NCBI RefSeq assembly: GCF_039555335.1
Contig: NC_092628.1
Coordinates: 94,685,782-94,749,781, forward strand
Direction: 5' to 3'
DNA: 64,000 nt
Source: Amphiura filiformis
Lineage: Eukaryota; Echinodermata; Ophiuroidea; Amphilepidida; Amphiuridae
The notes under the pieces: generated by a model
The model's input: only the letters and a program-made list of their open reading frames with translations
What the model was told of the DNA's origin: nothing
Databases searched by the model: none
In this document: positions 1-11,039 of the stretch, in pieces
How the letters are laid out: every line of letters begins with the position of its first letter
How positions within the stretch are numbered: position 1 is the first letter of the stretch
Made by a program: the position numbers and the translations under genes

Positions 1-968
1 TTCTTTGGAAGTGATGTTACCGTCACCGATGTGGAGGCTCCAGCTAACATGTAACTTTGAAGTGATTTCAATACCCAAGTACATGTAGGTATAATGATCA
101 ACTGTCTCAAGTTCAGAGTCTTGAATGTTTTAAGAGTGTCTGATGCAATTTTTTTTGTTGGCGATGCTCATGACAAAACATTTCTGAATCCATCTTTGTC
201 CCCCATTCAATAAAATTACGGTCCATAGATGCCATATTCCTTCATTTTCCACATTAACTATGTTTAGAAGAAACATAATTCTCCGTAGACATTAGATGAT
301 TTGGATTGTAAAACGATTGAAAAAGATCGCTCATGTTAACAATCTGGCAATGGCCACCATCAACATCACACCCACACAACTTTCTGTGAACATACGTGTA
401 ACGGTGACTGCCACAGTGTTCGTGTGTCATATAGTCTCAATACACTTTTAATGCACGCAACAGCAATTTAGTCCTTTCTGTATCAGTATTTGGATGCTTC
501 TGGCAATTTGCCATGATTTTTAACATAAAAATATAGTTGCGTTAGTCGACTTTTGGTTTTCAACAGTCGTAGTCGTGACTACCAGTAATTGGCGGTCGCC
601 CAAGCCTAGTTTTGATGGTATCTGCTTGTCGATAGCACCACCAACAGTAAAAAATGTCCATAGTTGTTCAACTGAACATGACATCAATTAGCTTGGAGTG
701 AGTGACAGACTTGTTAAGTTTCGCTGCTCATGAAGATCTTACGACGTTGGGTTTTGTTTCTGTGAGGCACTATGTTAACATTCACAACAACAAAGTCATG
801 GTCGCGTTTTAACCTGTGCATCATGGACCAGCTCTAGTTAACTGTCGCAAAGAAACCAATGGTTAAGAGAAGATACGGGCAACTTTTTGGTTATATTACA
901 CACAGTTTTTGGCAGCCCTGGAATTAAGTCTAAAAAATTGTGGCAACTCTAAACAGAGATCCAACTAC
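1..968. other. Left-edge non-coding stretch, presumed coronin intron 2
   Basis: No intact gene is visible. By position this follows coronin exon 2 on the minus strand and is presumably its next intron. On the minus strand from about 514 to 120 a reading frame runs with only a few stops (TGA near 437, TAA and TGA further on). It contains a Cys/His-rich stretch, but I recognise no family. It may be a decayed transposase or host pseudogene. Confidence 0.4.
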
Positions 969-1224
969 CAACACTAAAAAGTATGTTGCTTATGCGGTCG
1001 GATGCCATTTCACCTGCCCCGCACGCTTGATGGTACTGTAGGTCCACTATAGGATCAATAAGTGGTTCTTCTTGAATGCCTTCATCTGGTATCATCCATA
1101 TCTTGATAGACTGATCTTCAGAGGCACTTGCAATGATGTTGTCATTGAAGGCATTCCAGTCGCGGTCCAGGACAACATTTTTGTGACCGCAAACTTGGGC
1201 ATGGTTCAGGTCAACTCTTCCAGT
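969..1224 (-). CDS. coro: Coronin, second coding exon (WD-repeat part), frame disrupted
   Basis: Read on the minus strand, a clean acceptor (TTACAG) precedes TGRVDL, then VCGH, NDNIIASASEDQSIKIW and IPDEG. This is the first WD40 blade of coronins, which bind F-actin and recruit Arp2/3 and cofilin. It directly continues exon 1 (6274-6465) in phase 0. After about 60 clean codons, two small insertions are needed to keep the conserved GQVKWHPTA and NILFSVG segments in register: one base near 1026 and two bases near 992. A plausible donor (GTAGTT) follows at 968. Atypical residues such as DRDW where coronins usually have a hydrophobic residue before DW suggest relaxed constraint. It is either a decaying gene or an assembly error in a real exon. 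Later exons lie beyond the window. Confidence 0.75.
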
Positions 1225-1586
1225 CTGTAATATATAATATTAGACAAGCTATAGCAGTGACGAAATCAAAGCATGCTAATATACTAAGCCTGGCATTCTC
1301 GGATAATTTTGTACTTGGGTACCGATGCATTTTGCAGGGGGGGGAATCATTCATGGTTCATGTTTTTAATTTGCAAAGTGATAATTTGTGTTCATGTCAT
1401 GCTCTATTAATGATTTCAAAATGGCTACAATTTCAATTCCGAAAATCCCCCAGAGAATGCCAAGCTTGGTTAATACTATTTCTAATAACAAAATATACAT
1501 TTACTTAAAATTCCTCAAATCTGGTTGGTTTTTAAGCCTAGAGACACTGGATAGGCAAATAAAAACTTCAGAACTTCCATTGCTTT

Positions 1587-1671
1587 GAGTGAGTGAGTGA
1601 GTGAGTGAGTGGGTGGGTGGAAGGGCGGGCGGGCGAGTGAGCGATGGAGTGAGTGAGTGATGGAGTGAGTG
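1587..1671. repeat. GAGT/GGGT microsatellite
   Basis: Degenerate tetranucleotide tract: about seven GAGT units, then GGGT, GGGC and GAGT variants. Confidence 0.9.
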
Positions 1672-2415
1672 GGTCTGACTGTTTTCATATGATATGGGCT
1701 ATTGTATTTTTACTTGTCAAGTTGTATTATATATATAAGTACGTCCATATCAAAACGATGCACTTTTCGCTGCTACATGAGTCTCATTTCACATAATAGC
1801 TAGGAATAAATACCAGACTCATCTCCGAAGTGGAGGTCACTTCAAATCATCCCCAAGTTACATGGTTAAGGAATGTTCTCGATCAGTCCCAGAACAAAAT
1901 ATTCATTTACTGACAGTGACATGATCGTGTTCTGGGTCTGAACTGTTTGCATTCAAAATCTTGATGGCAAACTGGACAATAGAAGCACATGGTTCTACTT
2001 GACAGCTTTTTAAATCCTATTCATGTTGTGTGATTCACTCTATTTATTGTGGCCCATCCTTCTGATACTAGAGTGTTTGGACAACCAGAACAGTTTTGCA
2101 GATAAGGATGTCAAAATTGACATCCTAGCCGAATAGGAAAGTAACAGCGTTAAGTACGGCACTGCTTTCCACACAGCCAATACTGCATACTGGGATTGGT
2201 TGTGTGTAGCCAGACATATAGTTCTCAACCCATGCTCCACTGATTCTGACGCGTTTTGACGTGTTACATCTCTTATCCATCGTCGCTTATCAGTGGCCTG
2301 GATTGAGGATAGACTTTTCGGCGATCTTTTCCTTTAGACCACCCTCACTATACATGTACTATGTAGGGACTAAATTATTACTTTTTACATCAAGGTTTAC
2401 TTTTGCATAAAAAGG

Positions 2416-2793
2416 TTAAGGGGGTACTACACCCCTGCCCAATTTTGTGCCTATTTTTGCATTTTTCTCCAAAATTATAGCACATTGGTGACAAGTAAAA
2501 TATGTATATTAATATTATAGGGGCAAGGACTGCAACTACTGTAGGCCCTACTAGAAATTCAGCAACTCAAAGCAAGTAGTTATTGATTTATTGATCAAAT
2601 ATTGGTTTTCCCTCATTTTTGACTGTAACTCCACAACTGTTGTCTGTGCTGAAACAAAATTTCCAGTGTAGTAGTTGTAGTCCTAGTCCTTGCCCCTAAA
2701 CATATCTTACTTATCTTGTACCCAATGCGCTATATTTTTTGAGAAAAATGCAAAAATGGGCACAAAATTGGGCAGGGGTGTAGTACCCCTTAA
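2416..2793. mobile_element. Foldback MITE with TTAA target duplication
   Basis: The ends are mirror images: TTAAGGGGGTACTACACCCC at 2416 and its complement ending in TTAA at 2793. The arms run over 100 bp (GCCCAATTTTGTGCC, then GGGGCAAGGACT internally) around a short centre, 378 bp in all. TTAA on both sides fits the target duplication of piggyBac- or Kolobok-type transposases. The GGG start is less like piggyBac, which usually begins CCC. It has no coding capacity. Confidence 0.85.
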
Positions 2794-3001
2794 ATAGTTG
2801 CCGAACAATTTGAAGTAAAGGTTTAATGTATTGGAAGTAGGACAGGGCTTCGATAAATGAGGGAATTTATGGGGTAAAAAACAAGGTTAAACAACTTTAT
2901 GAAAATAAGTGCTAGGAAATTTTTTGTCTCAAAAAACAATCTAAAAATTATCTGAAAAGCAAAAAACAGCATAAAATCAGCATTCTTCCGTCACATAAAA
3001 A

Positions 3002-5551
3002 GATGATCAGCCAAACATGGATTGGAAAGAGGGTACTGTCATCAAAAACCATCCTGCTTCCAAAGAAACAGCTGAACTTTTGCTAGAGACCATAACAGAA
3101 TTTGGGCTGGAGCAACATGTCAAGGAACCAACTAGGAAGAAAAGTATTCTGGATCTGGTGTTTACAAACAATGCAAGTCTGATAAAGGAGACTACTGTGG
3201 TACCAGGGATTAGCGACCACGATATTGTTCTCGCCGATTTCGACCTGAGGGCTAAGTGGAAAAAAGACAACCCAGGCGCAGATATTATGTCCGTCGTACA
3301 GCTGACACAGAGTCCATCAGTAAAGAATTTCTGACCTTCAAAGACGAGTACTTCAGCCTAGGTAATGCCTCTGTGCAAGATAAATGGGATGCACTGGAAA
3401 ACAAGATCAAAGTGGTTATGGAAAGACATATCCCGAAAAAGACTGCAGCTAAACAGAATAGTTTGCCATGGTTCAATAGAACCCACCACAGACTCCGGCG
3501 TAAGAAACAACGAGCTTTCAATAAAGCTAAAGAGACCCAGAAGACAGAGGACTGGAACAAGTTTGTTGTAAGTCAGAAAGAGCTTAAGAAAGCCCTGGAA
3601 GTTTCCGAACGGGAGTTTGTGTCAAACAATCTCACTACTGCCATGAAAGAAAATGTTAAACAATTCTGGTCATATATAAAGAGACTTGGTAACAATGAAA
3701 CAGGGTTTCAGACCTGAAAGTCGATAATAAAATTATCAGCGATGGAGAGGGAAAGCTGAAGCATTAAACAACCAATTTTCGAGTGTGTTCACATCGGAGG
3801 ACGACACAGATATTCCAACACTGTGCGGGGAAAACATCCCTGATGTACCCGAGCTTGTCATCTTTGAAAAGGGCGTGCTTAAACAACTGCAAGACCTTTT
3901 ACCAAACAAAGCGCCAGGCCCGATGAAATACCACCGTGGTTTCTTAAGATGTTTGCAGCAGAACTAGCACCCATTCTCACAGACCTATTCCAAACTTCTG
4001 TAAACCAGGGAGTATTACCAAGGCAGTGGAGAGAAGCGAATATCTGCGGTGTATTTAAGAAAGGGACAAAGCTGCTCCTGAAAACTACCGTCCTGTCTCC
4101 CTAACCAGTGTTGTTTGTAAAATAATGGAACACATCATCCATTCCCATGTTATGAAGCATTTGGAAAAATTCAACATACTTGTGGATTCACAACATGGTT
4201 TTAGAAGCAAACGATCTACTGAAACTCAGCTGATATTGACAGTGGATGACATTGCCAGAACCTTGGAGAAAGGTGAGACTATCCACATGGCTATCTTAGG
4301 TTGCTCCAGGGCGTTTGACAGGGTGCGGCACGAACGACTGCGGGGCAAACTAAATCATTATGGCATAAGAGGAAATTTGCTGGACTGGATGAAGAATTTT
4401 CTTACCATACGCACCCAGAGAGTAGCATGCGAGGAAATTTGTCAACTCCGAAACCAGTCCTGTCAGGGGTACCGCGAGGGGACAGTTTTGGGTCCCGCTG
4501 CTCTTTCTTCTGTTCATAAATGATCTCCCAGATAATATACAAAATAATGTCCGTCTCTTCGCTGACGACTGTTTGGTGTACTCAAATATCTCCTCAGAGG
4601 AAGACATGGATTCCTTGCAAGATGACCTTAAACAGCTTGAGAAATGGCAGTCAACATGGAAGATGAGTTTCAATCCCACCAAGTGTTCCATTATGGAGAT
4701 ATCGCATAAAAAGCAACCTCCACACAGAGACTACATCTTCTGTGGCCAAAAACTCCAGGTTTCTAACTCTCATCCATACTTAGGAGTACAGCTTGATGAC
4801 AAGCTAAATTGGGCTGAACAAGTAGACAACACAGTGAAAAAGGCAAATCGTACTATGGGCATGATTAGAAGAAATCTGTGGTTCTGCCCAAAGGAGGTAA
4901 AGACAACTGCTTACATCACCTTAGTTCGACCCAAACTTGAATATGCAAGCTGTGCATGGGATCCCTACAAAGCGGGACAAATCAAGAAAATAGAAGGGGT
5001 TCAGAGAAAAGCAGCTCGCTTCTGCATGAGGAACTACAAGAGGGAAGCAAGCGTCACCAAGATGATAGCGAGCTTGGTTGGGAAACACTCGAGCAGCGGA
5101 GGGAAAGTGCTCGACTAAATATGTTACACAAAATTCAAGACAACTTGGTTGGTATAAACAAGGAGACGTATACTAAGCCTTCGCAAATAACTGCCACTAG
5201 GACTAGGAAGCAGAAAGCAGAAGTGCCGTTTGCAAGAAAAGATGTTTTTAAATATTCATTTTTTCCAAGAACATTGAAGAAATGGAACTCCATGGGAGAA
5301 GACACGGTAAACTTAAAGCAGAATGATGACACTGTAAATTTAAAGCAAAATGATGACACAGTAAACTTCCAGCAAAATGGGGACACTGTAGACACAATAG
5401 ACTTCAAGCAGAATGATGATACTGACGCAGACTTAAAACAAAACGATGGCACACCTGCAATTTAAATGCGCGCAACCCACACAAGTTAGCGACTTGCGGA
5501 AAACCGCCCTGCTGACTAAACATTCAGAAGGTTCAGAAGGATCAGATGAGT
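3002..5551 (+). pseudogene. Decayed APE-type non-LTR retrotransposon (CR1/L2-like), 5' truncated
   Basis: The copy begins inside the endonuclease (QPNMDW, ILDLVFTN, and the catalytic SDHD near 3225). It continues through a linker (3256-3717) into a reverse transcriptase: KAPGP near 3910, NYRPVSLTSV near 4085, QHGFR near 4190, FDRVRH near 4315, and the catalytic box as FADD near 4560 instead of YADD. The thumb and C-terminal part (LGVQLDDKLNW; RPKLEYAS) follow to 5465. At least five frameshifts break it (near 3300, 3715, 3925, 4060, 4500 and 5085), so it is inactive. Its C-terminal codons carry a short tandem repeat (separate entry). The tail has two TTCAGAAGG units near 5522-5541. The clade is inferred from motif style only. 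It lies antisense in coronin intron 1. Confidence 0.85.
5300..5455 (+). repeat. 27-bp in-frame tandem repeat at the LINE ORF2 C-terminus
   Basis: About five degenerate copies of a 27-bp unit code for variants of DTVNLKQND; the fourth copy is longer (DTVDTIDFKQND). The repeat stays in frame up to the stop at 5465. A VNTR in the last codons of a LINE is unusual. Confidence 0.8.
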
Positions 5552-6273
5552 GAAAAGTGGCAAAGAATTTGTGAAATAAGGGAATTTTTTAAAGAAAAAT
5601 ACATCTCGTTTTTTGAGAAATTTACCAGCTTGAATAAATGCAGAATTGCATCACGCAGTCAAATGCGCTTGTCAAACGCGCTTGAAAATGCTTGATACTT
5701 GATATCATCGTCAAAACGAGTGTACATCAAAAGCTCATGCTACGCAAAGTGTTGGGAGTTAGCATCACCGGATTTGCATTCAGCTCTTTTACATCAAAAA
5801 TTGCGATAAAAACATGGATTTTGGAACAAAATAAAGCTTGTTCAAAGAAATAAAATATGTTTGCATTGGCTTGCTAAAACCATGTTTAACCTTGATGCGA
5901 AAGTTTAATTTAATAAATTCGTAATTTTAACCTTATTCATTGTATTATATTCTGTCGGTCGGACATCCGGGCATGAACCGGCTGACAATCATGACAATAG
6001 CACTGCCACTGGAGTGAAAACAACATTCGCATTCACTGAATTCTGGAGCATATCACAAGCTATCACACTATTGTGCCAGGTTCGGCTCTCTGCAAATAAA
6101 AATATGCGATAAGTTGTTTTCACTCCAATGCATGAATGGATGTGACGTGGCCCCGACCGAGAGGTGGTCTAAAACTAAAGAAAAGATCGCCGACTTTTCA
6201 ATCAACATCAGTACATTCGCATCGCCTTCTGCATCTGCATGCTTTTTTGACAATTAAATTATGTCTCCCTTAC

Positions 6274-6465
6274 CTCCTCATGTTTAAGAACCATGAAAGA
6301 TCCGCCACCAGACGCTTCTGTAACAACTGCAACAAATTTAGGATTCACAGCACAAAAATTTCCATCCCAATTGTTTCTGCTCACTCTGATGTTGGTGAAA
6401 CATTGATCCGTCTTGAATGGAGCCCCATAAATATGTCTGTATTTACTGGATCTCACAAAAGCCAT
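6274..6465 (-). CDS. coro: Coronin, first coding exon with start codon
   Basis: The 64 codons from ATG at 6465 have the hallmark type I coronin N-terminus: [10 protein letters not shown], then [18 protein letters not shown] and EASGGGSF. The exon ends at 6274 with a consensus donor (GTAAGG) in phase 0 and joins exon 2 at 1224. The first residues form the conserved basic segment that contacts F-actin, followed by the start of the beta-propeller. Motif choice (DQC, EASGGG) is nearer CORO1/CORO1C/CORO6 than CORO2 or CORO7. The exon is intact, unlike exon 2. I see no convincing promoter upstream. Confidence 0.9.
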
Positions 6466-6960
6466 CGTAACTTAAGATTTTCTAATGGCAACTACACACA
6501 AAGAAGCGACAAATTAATGCTTAGGAATCTTATTGTATTTATCAGAAACAATTAAAAACGCTTTATTTCCCGTTAGAAATGGGCGTGCTCAATCACGGAA
6601 ATGGGTACTCTCGATGGGTAAAGTTTCTATTCATACAACCATTAAATTGAAAATATTTCCTTGTTGTGAATTGATTAGATTTTAAAAGCCCATATATTTA
6701 AATGTTGTACATTTGAATTGAAGCTATTTACGTAGAAAAAGCAATGAAAACGATTTAAGTCATTTTTCATAGGAATACTAAATGCAAATTTGAGATTTGT
6801 CGATTACAATATAAAAACACCGAAACCGGAAGGCAAATTTTGATGGCATGTCCGTGTTACTGAAGGCTGACATTCTGGTAGATCTAGAATAAGGGCGCAC
6901 AACACCATACATACGGTATGATAGGTATGATATAACAACAATCCTACTATAATTCACCAC
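6466..6960. other. Upstream flank of coronin, nothing recognised
   Basis: AT-rich sequence that should include the coronin 5' UTR and promoter. I see no TATA box, ORF or repeat that I can support. Confidence 0.5.
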
Positions 6961-6963
6961 AAT

Positions 6964-7004
6964 CTGTGTGTGTGTCTGTCTGTCTGTCTGTTTGTCTGTC
7001 CGCC
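6964..7004. repeat. TGTG/TCTG microsatellite
   Basis: A GTGT run followed by TCTG repeats with TTTG and TCCG interruptions, directly before the AGGTCA-rich tandem repeat. Confidence 0.85.
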
Positions 7005-7850
7005 TCTTTTCTCGGAGACCGGGGGTCGCGCGTTCCTCAAACTTGGTGGGTGGGTGCAGCTTGGTATGAGGAAGAACGAGTTTATATTGGTTAGTGGGTC
7101 AAGGTCACCCAAGGTCATCCAGGGGTCAAATTAGTAAAAACTGTTTTTCTCGGAGACTGGGGGTCGCACGTTCCTCAAACTTGACGGGTGGGTGCGTCTT
7201 GACCCGGGACAGAACAAGTTTGTATTGGTTAGTAGGTCAAGGTCACCAGAGGTCATCTAGGGGTCAAATGAGTAAACACTGTCATATGGGCATGAAACTT
7301 GGTGGGTAGGTGCATCTTGACCTAGGACAGAACAAGTTTGTATTGATTAGTGGGTCAAGGTCACTCAGGGGTCATCTGAGGTCAAATTAGTAAAAACTGT
7401 TTTCCACCTATTTTCTCGGAGACTAGGGTTCGCACGTTCCTCAAACTTGGTGGATGGGTGCATCTGGACCTCAGACAGAACAAGTTTGTTTCAGTTAGTG
7501 GGCCAAGATCCCCGAGGTCATCCAGGGGTCATCTGAGGTCAAATTAGTAAAACTATCGTATGGGCATGAAACTTGGTGGGGACAGTCAACTTTTAGAGTC
7601 AAATTTTTGGACGGTCATTTTGGGGTCATCTGGGGTCACCCAGGGGTCATCTGAGGTCAAATTAGTAAAAAATGTTGTATGCGCATGAAACTTGGTGGGT
7701 ACAGTCAACTTTTAGAATCAAATTTTTGGATGGTCATTTTGGGGTCATCTAAAGTCAAACTCATTTCGAGGTCACAAGGGGTCATCTGAGGTCAAATTAT
7801 TAAAAACTGTCCTATGGGCATAACACTTGGTGAGTACAGTCACCATCAGC
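7005..7850. repeat. Degenerate tandem repeat rich in AGGTCA
   Basis: About seven imperfect units of roughly 110-140 bp. Landmarks are TTCTCGGAGACtGGGGGTCG, TTCCTCAAACTTGG or GGGCATGAAACTTGGTGGG, GAACAAGTTTGT, then GGTCAAGGTCAC, AGGGGTCA and TGAGGTCAAATTAGTAAAA. The last unit ends in a different word near 7850 (TAATCGCGACAGCCGAGAAC). About a dozen exact AGGTCA hexamers occur. No coding capacity is convincing. Confidence 0.85.
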
Positions 7851-8117
7851 CAGGTAATCGCGACAGCCGAGAACCGCCAAATACGGGTAACCGCCTAGTA
7901 GCTACAATTTGCATTTGGGATTGTGCAACATGTCATATGGTTTGCAACCTGGGAAGTTTCAAACATTTTGCACTGTGCAACTTCAACTCCCGGCTTCAAC
8001 TATATTATATAGCGAGCAGGAAATTTTGCGAATTGCACATTGAATGTTTCTCAGTCATACTCATAGTGTTTCCTGGCCTGCAGGCCTGAAATTGCATTTA
8101 AACGCTGGAATACAGGT
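7851..8117. other. Unassigned spacer
   Basis: Begins with TAATCGCGACAGCCGAGAAC, which looks like the edge of the preceding repeat family. Nothing else is recognised. Confidence 0.4.
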
Positions 8118-8796
8118 TTAAGGGAAGGGGTATGAACGTTTGGACAGTATTTATTGTGGGACATTAGAGCACATCAGACATATCGAATTGCATTCTGAAT
8201 ACGAAGAATGTCCTTCTGATATCAAATAATTTTGATTTTTTGAAATTCGCAATGTAATATACATTTTATGGCAAATCATTAAAAATTGATATTTTTGACA
8301 GTACTTGAAGTAAACTTTATAAATCTGATGATTTATACTTAAGGTGTATGTAGGTGGGATGAAAAGCCGACGGTCAATTGAAAATTTTGACCTTTCATAT
8401 TGAAGAGATGGATTTTTTTCCCAAAAAGACCCAATTTTTTTTTGGTCTTTTGGGGGAAAAATCCATATCTTCAATATAAAAGGTCAAAATTTTCAATTGA
8501 TCGTCGGCTTTTCCTCCCAGCTACATACACTTTAAGAATATATCATTAGATTTATAAAATTTATTTCGAGGACTGTTATATACGGTATCAAAAATTTGAA
8601 AAATATCAAATTTTAATAATTTGTCATAAAATTTGTATTATATCGTGAATTTCAAAAAATGAAAATTATTTGATATCAGAAAGAAGCTGAAAGACATGCT
8701 TCGTATTCAGAATGCAATTCGATACGTCTGAAGTGCTCTCATGTCCCACAAAAAATACTGCCGAAACGCCATAAACGCTCATTCTAGATCCCTTAA
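8118..8796. mobile_element. Large foldback MITE with TTAA target duplication
   Basis: TTAAGGGA at 8118 and TCCCTTAA ending at 8796 bound a 679-bp element whose halves are long inverted repeats of about 330 bp. TTTATTGTGGGACAT on the left matches ATGTCCCACAAAAAATA on the right, CATATCGAATTGCATTCTG matches its complement, and the centre near 8410-8460 is an A/T-rich hairpin. It has no coding capacity. It is the intact reference for the copy split by the 20-kb array (left half 17773-18046, right part 38168-38335). Confidence 0.85.
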
Positions 8797-9180
8797 GCAT
8801 TCATTATAGCAGTTTTACATAATTTAGATTGACATCCGCAAACTGATGAAATTCATTCATTCATTCATTCATATTTTATTCATCAAAGACCGCACAATTG
8901 AAGACCGCACAATTGAACAGATGATCATTCATTTACGTCCATCCACCTGTCGCTAGTTAGCATTCAAGTTGTAGCCAAACTTTTGCTTCAAGTTCATGTG
9001 CAGCGAAATAGCCTATATTTTGCTTGAAATTATGTGTCAGACGATTTAACCTATATACCTGAAGTTATTGGGAGAGACGATCTGACGCGTGCGTAATCAA
9101 AATTGTTCAGATATCCCCAAAACATAAATTGACTCTACGCATAGGCCTATACCTCTCGTTCTTTAGCCAGCCTGGATTAA
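8797..9180. other. Spacer with ATTC microsatellite
   Basis: ATTC units at 8853-8872 and a duplicated word (AAGACCGCACAATTGAA) at about 8887 and 8903. Nothing else is supported. Confidence 0.5.
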
Positions 9181-9915
9181 CCTTTTTTGGGGGGGCGTGG
9201 GCAGTAGCGTAGCCAGCGGGGGGGCAGGGGGCAGTGCTGGACACGGCTAAAATGGGGACGGAGAAGCGGAAAAAAGGGACGAAAAGAAGGGGAGGAGCTG
9301 AGAGAAAAGAAGGGGAAGGAGAGGAGAAAGAGAAGAGAAAGGGGAGGAGAGGGAGAAAGAGAAGGAAAGGGAAGGAGAGCAAGGGAAAGAAAAATGGAAA
9401 GGGAGGAAGGGAGGGAAAAAGAAAAGGAAAGGGAGGAACAGGGCCATCGCCATGGGGGTGATGTGCAATTGCGACCCCCCCTCCGACGACCAGTAGCGTA
9501 GCCGGCAGGGGGGGGGGGGGGCAGACTGCCCCCGGACACCTATAACGGACGGAGAAGCGGATAAAAGGGACGAGAAGAAGGGGAGGAGAGAGAAAAAGAA
9601 GGCGAAGGAGAGGGAGAAAGAGAAGAGAAAGGGGGAGGAGAGGGAGAAAGAGAAGGGAAAGGGGAAGGAGAGGGGAAAGAAAAAGGGAAAGGGGAGGGAA
9701 AAAGAAAAGGAAAAGGGAGGAACATCGCCATCGCCGTGGGGGTGAGGTGCAACTGCGACCCCCCCCCTCCAACGACCCCTAAAAAAAGCGGGAAAAGAGA
9801 GAGAAAGGAAGAGAGAAAGGGTAGAGAAGGGGAAGAGAGAGTGAGAGAGGGGGAAAATGGAGGGAGGGGAGAGGTGGAAGAGGGGTGAGAGTATATGAGA
9901 TGTGTCTCTCACATC
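9181..9915. repeat. Purine-rich low-complexity repeat, two tandem units
   Basis: Two units (about 9195-9480 and 9490-9780) each start with a TAGCGTAGCC word and a G-run. They continue as long GGAGAAAG/GGGAAAG purine tracts and end in GCCATGGGGGTGA or GCCGTGGGGGTGA, then poly-C. A third purine tract follows to 9900. All long frames here encode Pro/Ser/Phe/Leu or Glu/Lys/Arg/Gly low complexity and are not genes. Confidence 0.85.
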
Positions 9916-10604
9916 ACATGATGGAGAGGGGATAAAAACTACAATAATTTCGTAATTGGGCCGGTATATTGGAGCTTATTGGGCCTACAATGATGTTGAC
10001 CAGGTGCGTTGAGGTGATGTGGACAAATGATTTTGCAAGATCGACAAAATGCATATGTGCGCATCCCATCACCCCTCCACACCGCGCCCTTCATCAGCAC
10101 CAATGGAGATTATAGCTATGGGGCAAAGTGGCAAGTCAGTCCCTCTCTTACTCAGTTGACAGAAATGGTGTGACAAAATTTACAATTTTCATCATCATTT
10201 TGGTCTATTTTAGACCCAAATCAACCCCATTTTGACCCATTTAGTATAAAATTGCCAAATTGGTGCGCGCTACGCGCGCATTATCTCGGTAAAGTAGGCC
10301 CAATTCTGTGAGAAGATCTGCGAGACGTCCCCTTGGAAAGTTGTAAAAGGTCTAGCCTATGCGTCTTGGTACGATTTTAGGACATAGTTGTCCTCAATTT
10401 GGATAATTTTAGCATTGAAATTGCAATTTTATCGTGCTCTTCGCGGGTATTTGTCCCGGTAATATTCTTTTAGTAGGGAATGAGTGGGACAATTTGGACA
10501 TTTTGCCCCCTAGCTCGGTGACTCCGGTACATCCCCCCTTGAATTTTAGCATTGAAATAGCAAATTTTCGTGCGCTACGCGCGCACTTGATCAAATTTAG
10601 ATTT
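9916..10604. other. Spacer with palindromic GCGC words
   Basis: Two GCGCGCTACGCGCGCA-type palindromes (near 10263 and 10570) occur in related contexts (TTTTAGCATTGAAAT at about 10409 and 10543), so a diverged repeat is present in two copies. No gene is seen. Confidence 0.5.
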
Positions 10605-11039
10605 CCTGCGCTTTTCCCGGTAAAGAAATTCTCGGGATAGCTTGGCAAATACTTGGGTGTTTACCAGCAAAATCTATTTCTCGACACCACCCCCCTGAGA
10701 AAATGGTCTAGCGACGACCCCTAAAAAAGCGGGAAAAGAGAGAGAAAGGAAGAGAGAAAGGGTAGAGAAGGGGAAGAGAGAGAGGGGGAAAATGGAGGGA
10801 GGCAGGCGCGCAGCCAGCATTGTCAGTCCGGGGTGGCAAACGTCAGTATCGTCCCTATTTCTCTCCCTCCTTCCCCATTTTCTTCTTCTCTCTCCCTCTC
10901 CTCGCCAGGGCCGTCGCTAGACCATTTTCTCAGGGGGGGGGGGGGGTGGCGGGGTGGTGTCGAGAAATAGATTTTGCTGGTAAACACCCAAGTATTTGCC
11001 AAGCTGTCCCGATAATTTCTTTTCCGAGAAAAGCGCAGG
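10605..11039. mobile_element. Foldback element around a purine tract
   Basis: The left arm 10605-10716 (CCTGCGCTTTTC, AAATACTTGGGTGTTTACC, GAAATAGATTTT as complement) is inverted at 10912-11039. The loop contains a copy of the purine tract at 9774-9870 (CGACCCCTAAAAAAGCGGG). The right arm has an expanded G-run (about 10925-10938). Confidence 0.8.

Larger units (their letters stand above)
1225..6273 (-). other. Coronin intron 1 with nested repeats
   Basis: This 5.0-kb intron starts with a consensus donor (GTAAGG at 6273) and ends with TTACAG before 1224. It contains a GAGT-type microsatellite, a TTAA foldback MITE and a truncated LINE, annotated separately. I see nothing in 1672-2415 or in 5552-6273, apart from a 13-bp inverted repeat (GAGTGAAAACAAC at about 6012 and its complement at about 6113). 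Confidence 0.65.

Noticed and set aside
3007-3560. Minus-strand ORFs opposite the first LINE
   Set aside because: Shadows of the plus-strand endonuclease and linker, which carry recognisable motifs.
9107-9912. Overlapping ORFs of about 220 codons on the minus strand
   Set aside because: They are translations of purine/pyrimidine tracts (Pro, Ser, Phe, Leu runs) and are open in several frames at once. No domain or codon structure.
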